Positions 11,101 to 25,319 of a DNA stretch of 25,319 nucleotides are shown here, piece by piece. The position numbers and the translations under genes were made by a program. This DNA is from Collodictyon triciliatum (taxonomy: Eukaryota > CRuMs), in assembly GCA_043381765.1 (NCBI GenBank), contig JBHJMP010001053.1, forward strand, positions 1 to 25,319, given 5' to 3'. Under the pieces are notes generated by a model. That model was not told the origin of the DNA and did not search any database. It worked only from the letters and a program-made list of their open reading frames with translations. Every line of letters starts with the position of its first letter. The first letter of the stretch is position 1.

Positions 11101-14100
11101 TGGGTCTGTCTTTGGGGTTTTGAGCCCAACACTTCTGAGCTAGGGTCTTTAGTTCCGGTATGTCATCATGTTCTGGAAGAAACGTTGGTCGCAGATGTCC
11201 TTCTTGGACTCTGTAAATGACAGATTCAGCAATCTCACCCTAATTCAAAGAGAGAGAGAGAGAAAAAAACAATAGCAAACAGTCAAGCTTTAAGATAATC
11301 AGTTTACATGTCATTTTTCAAATATAATGGTTCTTGTTTTTTCTTTCTATTGGTGAAATTAAAAATACCGAATAAAGTTCCTGCCGACAAATGATCTCCC
11401 ATATTATGATTCCGAAGCTGTAAACATCAGATTTGATAGTATATTCTTCCCCTCTGATTACTTCCGGTGCCATCCAAAGGAGAGTGCCTGGCGGAACAGA
11501 GTCTTTTTTGATATTTGTTTGGACCCCGCTCAATCCAAAATCGCTGCCAAATAGAAAAATGTACATTATTTAATTGCTTTTTCTTATCAAAGTTTATTAT
11601 ACATAACATCAAACTATTGGTTCAGATTTGACCCTTGTTTCCTTTTTTTTTGTAAAATATAGTAACAGAACCTGATTTTGCAGTTCAGTCTTTCATCGAG
11701 CTATATTGTTTTGAGTTGAGAGTGTTTATAAAAGTATTGGAATGTTACATGTGATATTATTTTTAATATCATAAAATAAAGTTAGGGTAAAGACAAAAAC
11801 CCAGAAAATAAAATTACAAGTAGATTTGGACTCTTCAGATCTCTGTGAAGTATCGAGGGGTTGGACAAATGAAGGTACTGTAGTCCTTTTTTTCCCGTTT
11901 GTGTCGACATCGAATTTTAAAAATATTATTATTGTATTGATTAACATTGTGAGCAAGACAGAAATCGAAACCTTGTTCAAATCGAGCAGAAGGTTACGAA
12001 ATAAAGTAATCGAGGCTTTCAAAACTAACCCTTTGCAGCATCACTGACAAACGAATATTTCATGGCCTCGTCAAGTTCAACAGAAGAATTATGAATAATC
12101 TGCACAATATAAATTTCAATAATTCAATCATACTATATTTTTTTATAAAAAAAATCATGTATGTTCATCTCCTTTTAAATCGACCGCCTTACATCATAAA
12201 GACTCCCATGAACCATGAACTCGGATACAATACACAAAAACTTTGGATCTATACACGCTGCCATGAAAAGGACAATATTTGGATGTCTCAGTTCTCTGTG
12301 ATCCATAATTAACAAAATAATTAATCCTTATAGTGTAAGATAAATATTGCTTGATGGCATAGTTATTAGAGTAATCAATTGAGTTACCCAATGGGTGTAG
12401 TATATGTCATTCAAAAAAATATTTCGTTTTTTTTTTGAAATTGTTTTTACTTACACCATAACACTGACTTCAGCTTCGAATTCTTGGATAGCTGCTTTTG
12501 TGATGTTCTTGTTCAGGAGCTTTTTAATAGCCACGTCGGTGCCTCTCCATGTCCCTTTGAATACCTGTTGTTATAATACGAAAGACATGAATTATACTTT
12601 ATTTCAGAGTTTATGTATATTTGTAAGATGGGGAGGAATTTCGTGTTTGGGTGCGGAAGATATAATGATTGGTTAAAGGGGTTTTATTTGAAAAAATTGT
12701 TGTTTCTTTTTTGAAAACACAAACCTCTCCAAATCCACCCGATCCCAATAATTTACCATAAACAAGCTCATTGTGATCAATGACACCATAAAGCTTCTTT
12801 TCTGCATCTTTCATTTTTTTTATGATTTTCTTTCGATATATAACAAACACTGAAAGGAAAATAATAATCAAAGCTCCGATAACTCCTCCAACGACGGAAA
12901 TATACGGAAATTCCTTTGAATTCGCATCTGTATTTTTTTTAAGAATTAAAATGAAAACTCGGATTTATTTCATACAAGTATAAATAATATATATCAAACC
13001 CATGCAACATACCCTTTTCGCAGATTTCCTAAATAATTATACAGTTACAACATTTTTCCGAAACTGATATTAAATTCTATGCAAATTTTTACGTTATGGT
13101 TTTATGCAGTATATACCTGGCTCTGTTTGTATCCTGTGCTACAGATACAAGTTTGGAGGATGACATCCAGATATGAATGATCAGGACATTCTTTGATTTA
13201 TAAATTAAAATGTAATTTTTAAAAAAAAAACCTGTCAATTATATAATATATTCAAAAAATAAGTTTGAATTCCATTGAAAATAATAAAATGATTACGTGC
13301 ATGTTTTATCAGAAACCCTTCACAACCAGAACAAGGCACGTCCTTGTTTTCTTTGCTTTTATAGGTAACAAATCTAATTTTAAACCCTTTGGGTGAATGG
13401 TATACATTTCCCTTGGAATTTTCATATTCTTTAAGATCGTCTCCTGTATCTAGCGAAGATATCTCAAACCTTTTTTTTTAAAAAAAAATTGTTTTAAAGT
13501 TTAGTAGTGTGCGTTTGATGAAGCTGTTATGCGGATCACAGCAACTTACAAATCAATATCCCTTATTTTCAAGGTAATGTGGACAAATGTAGCATCTTCT
13601 AAAATCCATGTACAGTTTGTATTTGTTAAATACATAGAATCGCCACTACCATCATCAAACTGAGAAACAATAAAACTACTCTTGATTTTTGTTGGAACAG
13701 GAGAACAGAATCCTAGGTTTTTTTTTGGTTTTTAATCAGTATTTTAAAATCATCCTATGTACATTATTAAACAAAGAAATAATTATTTCGTTTATCTCTA
13801 TAAATACCTGGTTTATGTATAACCACTTGGTTTGTTCTGGAATAGTCATTCTTTCCTCCAAAGAAAACCATGGTATCATTAAATACATCTCCGTTGTTTT
13901 TTGAAATCGATTGATATCCGATAATTTCGTTTGAATTGTATAGTACAGACTCTCGGTTGTGGTCTAATTTATTGATATGTTACACTCCATTTGGTTTTAT
14001 ACAATAGAAATATGATCAAACGAGATGAAATTGAAAATATCGGCTTAATTAGAAATTTTCACTTGATAAATAAATTACTGATTTGAATCATCTTAGAAAT

Positions 14101-15824
14101 CGGTATTCCGGAAATTCCATCAAATCCAAACAATATATTATATTCTCCAAAGAAGGAACATAAACTAGGTGACATTTGAACACTTGTATCGTTACTGTTG
14201 TAAATGAACATGTTCCATTTGTTTTCACCTGAATTAATACAGGGTTTAAAACATGTATATGATGTGGTAACAAAAAAAAAAGGATGGTCCGGTTAATGCA
14301 ATGCTTTTTTTACTTATAATGTAAGTCCATGTATCATATAGATTATTCCCAGAAAAATCAACGCCTCCGGACATTAATATTTTGTCATATCCCATTGTAC
14401 ACATTGTATGTGACATTCTTTTTTTCTACGGTGTTTTTTTTTTTGTATTTTAGCTTTTCATTGAAATGAAATTTGTAAGAAATTTATGTTATATGAAAAT
14501 TTGAAGTACAGGTATTAGTCCTCCAATATCATCGGATATCAAATCCTTATTTTGTGTTTCAAAGAGCATCATGGCAGAGTAGAATTCCTTTTTGTCTGTT
14601 CCCGATATAATCTTTGAAATAAAAGTTTATTAATTTGGCAAATTGTAATTAATATCGACAAGATTAGTATTGAAATTCATGTGTTTATATAAAACCTTTC
14701 CTCCCCACATGTATAAAATGTCCCCAATCTGAACAAGGCCTAGTCCATCCCGAAGGAAAGGTCTTTGAAAAGTTGACACTTTTATTTCATATTCTTCTTG
14801 ATTCCAATTTAGAGTATCTATTACAGAAGTATTAAACCTCTTGGTAAGCGAATCAAAGCCACAATATTTATCATCTTACACGAATCGATACAGAGATTGA
14901 ATAAATATTATAACTAGGGTAGTTTTTTTTAAATAATACATTAATTTTGTGATACCTAAATCGAATGTCCACAACATTTCTGCTGATGATCTGATTTTTG
15001 TTTTTCCTCCAATAACATAAATCTTATTTAAATAGACCGAAACAGAAGCACTTGACCTTGGTGGTACCCCGACTTCAGATTCAATAGATAAGCATTCCCA
15101 TTCCTGTTTGACTATTTTTTTTTATAAAATAATCAATAAATGGCTTTATTTTTCATTCATTCTATAATAATAACAATGATAATACATTTTATAAATTAAA
15201 TGTACAATTTAATATCTACATGTGATTTTTTTTTCGAATAAAGGGTTAGTACTTATGTCAAATGTCCAAAGGTCGTTTAGCAATAATTCCTCGAGATATT
15301 CAGTGGCTCCGCCAAAGACAATAAATGTATAATTATTTAACTTGGAAAAGGAGGGATCCGTTCTGTGCAAAGGTGAAATTCTGATGGATGTATCCGACCA
15401 GGTTTGAAGTTCTAATGACATGTTCATTTTTTTTAATTATGCCAAAATTTTCTAGTTTTAATAATATTTGATATTATTTGTGAAAATAAAAGTGTTACTT
15501 GTGTCCCAAGTCCATACATCATTTCCTACAATATTACTAGAACTCGATCCTCCAATTATCAGTATTGATGAACTTTGAGTAATTTGCGCTGCTCCGTACT
15601 TTGGAGGTGGAAATGAAATTGGTAAGTTTGGATTCTTGAGACCATAATTCATTCTGAAGTCAACTTGAAAATTATCTAGTTTTGGGTAAATTCATTAATA
15701 ATAACAATAACAGTAACAATAAAAATAAAAAAATACAAATACAAATAACAATAACAATAACAATAACAATAACAATAACAATAACAATAACAATAACAAT
15801 AACAATAATAATAATAATAAAAAC

Positions 15825-15894
<70 letters not shown>

Positions 15895-17316
15895 TTACCA
15901 AGATTTAGAACAATCAAATCTTGTAGAACCTCTCCTTCTCTTTGACCTCCGAATATATGGAGTTCATTTTCATACAATCCAAAGGAAAACAACTGCCTAG
16001 AAAAATCACATATTCCCCCTTCTTCGTTGCAAAGAATACATTCATTTAATGAAACAAATGAATTAAAAATCTCCGATTCCTCTTTCCCTAGAATAAACGG
16101 TAAATATCAGTTTCCTTTCATATATTACACATATAAAAATGATAAATAATTAGAAATAAAACATTACCATATTCAAAAAAGAAGACATTTCCGTTTTCTT
16201 TTATGCCGTTGAAACCTCCAAAAATAAAGACCTTGTCTTTGTACACAATTATTGAAGAAAATGATAGCTTTGGAATAACCCCTTTCAGTTCCATTCTTTT
16301 CCAAATATCATCATCTATTTTAATTCGTTTATTTCTTATTCTTATGCATTGATATTATAAATATTCAATATATAGTGAAAATGATCCCATTTATCATCAA
16401 TCTTTAAAATATTCGAGAATGGTTTTCACCCATAGATAAAAACCTGGTCTATAAACATAAACCGATTCATCATAAATCTCGTCTCCCTAGTGATTAAAAT
16501 TAAAAAAATATAATCAAATTTCAATACAGAACTATTAACAATCTTCAATTGAGCTGGTTTCCTTAGCTTCGTTTTCTCTTGATAAACTGTTTAAGAGAAA
16601 ACAAAAAAAAAACAATTTGGGAGATATAAATGTCATTTACATCCTTTCCTCCGTAAATAATGATTTCCTTTTCATATCTTGTGCAAGAAGAACCAGATCG
16701 ATGGTAAGGATTTTCACTTATCCTTTTCCATGAATTGGAATCAGGAAAGAAATTGTATATATAATGATCTTTTCCTTTTGTTTCTCCTCCTATTAAAACT
16801 CCGTAATTGTCCATTCCAATCATACAAAAATGGACTCTCTCTGCAGGATTATCTCCGCTGATGAAATATTTAGTCCATCTTGATTTTACTAATACAATAG
16901 AATCGTTAACATTTTATTTCAAAAGTTGATTGATATTTTACAAAAGTAGATCGAATCAAAGATATAAAATAAAATCTTTTTGTTATATTTTATTATATTT
17001 TATTATATTATATTATATTATATTATATTATATTATATTATATTATATTATANNNNNNNNNNNNNNNNNNNNNNNNNNNNNNNNNNNNNNNNNNNNNNNN
17101 NNNNNNATTATATTATATTATATTATATTATATTATATTATATTATATTGTGATTGTATTTGTTACTTTTCTATTTCGCTATTCATTACACTATTTTTTT
17201 TTGTCTGTAACTTGATGATGCTATGAATGCTTTTTTTAACCATGATTTAACCACTCCATAACCGTCCCAGTCATTCTCTTTCTGCGTCGATTTGTTGAAT
17301 TGTTGTTTTTCCTCAT
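8177..17316 (-). CDS. Membrane receptor: Kelch repeats, CUB, EGF-like, TM, TKL kinase 1, adenylate-cyclase-type domain, TKL kinase 2 (33 exons)
   Basis: By-eye splicing gives 33 exons, about 1,676 aa, stop at 8177-8179. About eleven Kelch-like units (YGVLIGG, IFGG, IYVIGG types) fill residues 30-630. A CUB domain ([14 protein letters not shown]) and a short EGF-like Cys region follow. TM segment about 783-804 ([20 protein letters not shown]). Kinase 1 has [24 protein letters not shown] and APE. The class III cyclase has [18 protein letters not shown] and [13 protein letters not shown]: both metal Asp, the Asn/Arg pair and the Lys/Asp base-selecting pair of adenylate cyclases. A helical linker leads to kinase 2 ([34 protein letters not shown]). 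Odd points: a one-base frame break near 9575-9582; exons of 16 nt (13013-13028) and 29 nt (11672-11700); exon 1 (17241-17316) is tentative, fits in phase, but gives no signal peptide. Related kinase-cyclase-kinase proteins are known in Acanthamoeba and giant viruses. Confidence 0.88.
9575..9582 (-). other. Apparent one-base frame break in the receptor gene linker
   Basis: Exon 9337-9844 is open in one frame from 9844 down to about 9583 (helical linker, ending [13 protein letters not shown]). That frame hits an in-frame TGA at 9575-9577. Kinase 2 is open in the neighbouring frame from about 9580 downward. One extra A in the AAA run at 9580-9582 would join them without a gap. No GT-AG intron of normal size repairs it; the only candidate would be 14 nt. 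It is either an assembly error, a real inactivating mutation or a recoding site. Confidence 0.7.
15693..15897. repeat. (AATAAC)n then (AAT)n array inside a receptor intron
   Basis: It starts with mixed AATAAC/AAATAC units, becomes perfect AATAAC hexamers to about 15805, then AAT trimers to about 15890. It fills most of the intron 15676-15898 of the minus-strand gene and is T-rich (GTTATT/ATT) on the sense strand. Confidence 0.95.
16985..17150. repeat. (TATTA)n array interrupted by an assembly gap
   Basis: Perfect TATTA pentamers run into 54 N at 17053-17106 and resume to about 17149. The real length is unknown. In the receptor model the array lies in the first intron, so a missing signal-peptide exon could be hidden here. 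Confidence 0.95.
17053..17106. other. Assembly gap (54 N)
   Basis: A run of N inside the TATTA array. Any exon of the receptor gene here is invisible. Confidence 0.99.
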
Positions 17317-17356
17317 TGTTTTATGTTAAAAAGTAGCCGAAAGACGCGGTTCTCAG
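17241..17356. promoter_or_regulatory. Head-to-head 5' region of the receptor and PDE-like genes
   Basis: The PDE-like gene starts at 17357 (+). The tentative first receptor ATG is at 17314-17316 (-). Only 40 bases separate the two start codons, so either the promoters overlap the coding starts or the true receptor start lies elsewhere. No TATA-type or other core motif is evident. The head-to-head arrangement itself is clear from the gene directions. Confidence 0.4.
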
Positions 17357-24502
<7,146 letters not shown>

Positions 24503-25140
24503 AACAATTTGTGGTATCACTTTCTTTGTCACACTTTTGAAGTATCTCCTACAATCAACATGGTGATTACCAAAGCTTTAGCTTTGAAAATCTCACATCC
24601 TTTCAACAAGAAAAATGAAAAGAAATCCAGAAAAAAAATTATGCTGCAAATCTTCACCTATATGGTTTATTTGTACAGAAATAAACAACTCAATTATTTT
24701 ACCCCTCCTTACAAACCAGCCGACCATCCCCTTACAATTTCATCCTCCTGCTCTTTTACACAACCGCGAAAAAAAAAAGTCGTTGGCAACATGCATTTTT
24801 CTACATCGTAATATTTACTTGCCAGGGTTTTTTTTTTTTTTAAAAAAAAAATACAAAAAATAACAAAAAATAACCGTCACACACATCTCTCGCCACCCCA
24901 CATCCAACACACCAGACTGCTACCAATGTTAAAGCTTGCAATTGCTACTTGATTTACTCTCCATTCTACGCTCCTATGGTTCGGTTATGTCAAAAGTCAA
25001 AGAGCGAAAAAAGAAGCAAAGACAGAGAAGTAAAGAAAGCATTGGTCGACTCCTCTGCCGAGTGAATGAAGACAATCAGAGTCTACTGCGGGCCAACCAT
25101 CAAATCCCACCCAACTGGCGCATTGCTGCAGTTTCTCTCC
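24503..25140. other. Intergenic interval downstream of the PDE-like gene
   Basis: AT-rich to about 24880, with A- and T-runs around 24829-24851, then rising G+C. I see no gene to 24930. The plus-strand frame at 24936-25220 is Arg-rich and is probably the antisense shadow of the FG-GAP gene. The stretch after 25000 may hold 3' sequence or an intron of that minus-strand gene. Confidence 0.5.
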
Positions 25141-25317
25141 TTAGGCGACGAGGACAACAGCCCCGCGACCGGGATAGTCGCCCTCGGCCAAAGGCGCACC
25201 CACAACGACGCCGGAGCTGAAGATGGCCATGTCAAATCCAAACGCGCTGTTTGGAGGCAGAAAGTTAGAAGCGACGTTGCGCGTGGCGGAGTACGAGACT
25301 CTGTTTGGACGCGACTT
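25141..25317 (-). CDS. Partial FG-GAP (integrin-alpha-type) beta-propeller protein
   Basis: A minus-strand frame enters from beyond the right edge and stays open for 58 codons to a TAA at 25141-25143. It contains a classic FG-GAP blade: FGFDMAIFSSGVVVGAP, a short acidic loop, then GRGAVVLV. Such repeats build seven-bladed propellers of extracellular adhesion or ligand-binding proteins, so more blades should lie upstream, outside the window. The frame stops right after a blade strand, so the TAA may be the true end or may lie in an unrecognised intron. G+C is about 59% here against about 30% elsewhere, so the codon use differs strongly from the other genes. Product class fairly sure; borders not. 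Confidence 0.6.
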   Translation of the reverse strand, partial: KSRPNRVSYSATRNVASNFLPPNSAFGFDMAIFSSGVVVGAPLAEGDYPGRGAVVLVA

Positions 25318-25319
25318 GT

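Noticed and set aside
10244-11239. Guanylate cyclase label
   Set aside because: The base-selecting positions are Lys and Asp, which fits adenylate cyclase better.
24936-25220. 94-codon Arg-rich plus-strand frame, and another open plus frame from 25065 to the end
   Set aside because: Both are antisense to the FG-GAP frame; GC-rich DNA lacks stops and produces such shadows.

Overview
The window looks like nuclear DNA of a unicellular eukaryote. It is about 70% A+T, its genes are cut by many GT-AG introns (mostly 70-350 bp, T-rich on the sense strand), and simple repeats and one run of N are present. The gene content points to an amoebozoan-like protist: a receptor combining Kelch repeats, a CUB domain, two TKL-type kinases and a class III cyclase, beside a RegA-like receiver/phosphodiesterase. 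The species cannot be fixed from the sequence. I saw no rRNA, tRNA or CRISPR array.

Layout: 1-1190 is repeat DNA (a hexamer array, a decayed 36-39 bp minisatellite, a pentamer array). 1191-3710 is gene-poor and holds three of six tiny insertions that look like severely truncated retrotransposition products. 3711-4061 is a single-exon C2H2 zinc-finger gene. 5066-7412 (+) is a nine-exon M20 metallopeptidase with a signal-like N-terminus. It converges on a 33-exon minus-strand gene (8177 to about 17316) encoding a membrane receptor of about 1,676 residues: Kelch repeats, CUB, EGF-like, transmembrane segment, TKL kinase 1, adenylate-cyclase-type domain, coiled linker, TKL kinase 2. Head to head with it, 17357-24502 (+) encodes a protein of about 1,094 residues: pseudo-receiver, coiled coil and a degenerate PDEase I domain. 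The last 240 bases jump to about 59% G+C and carry, on the minus strand, the end of an FG-GAP propeller gene.

The most interesting object is the divergent pair at 8177-24502. One gene is a receptor with what appears to be an intact cAMP-producing domain between two intact kinase domains. The other has the order of RegA (receiver, coiled coil, cAMP phosphodiesterase), but its phospho-acceptor and nearly all metal ligands are replaced, so it looks like a catalytically dead RegA relative. I infer a possible shared cAMP signalling module. Gene models were spliced by eye, and all exon phases agree except at two places that are flagged (9575-9582 and 22510-22603).
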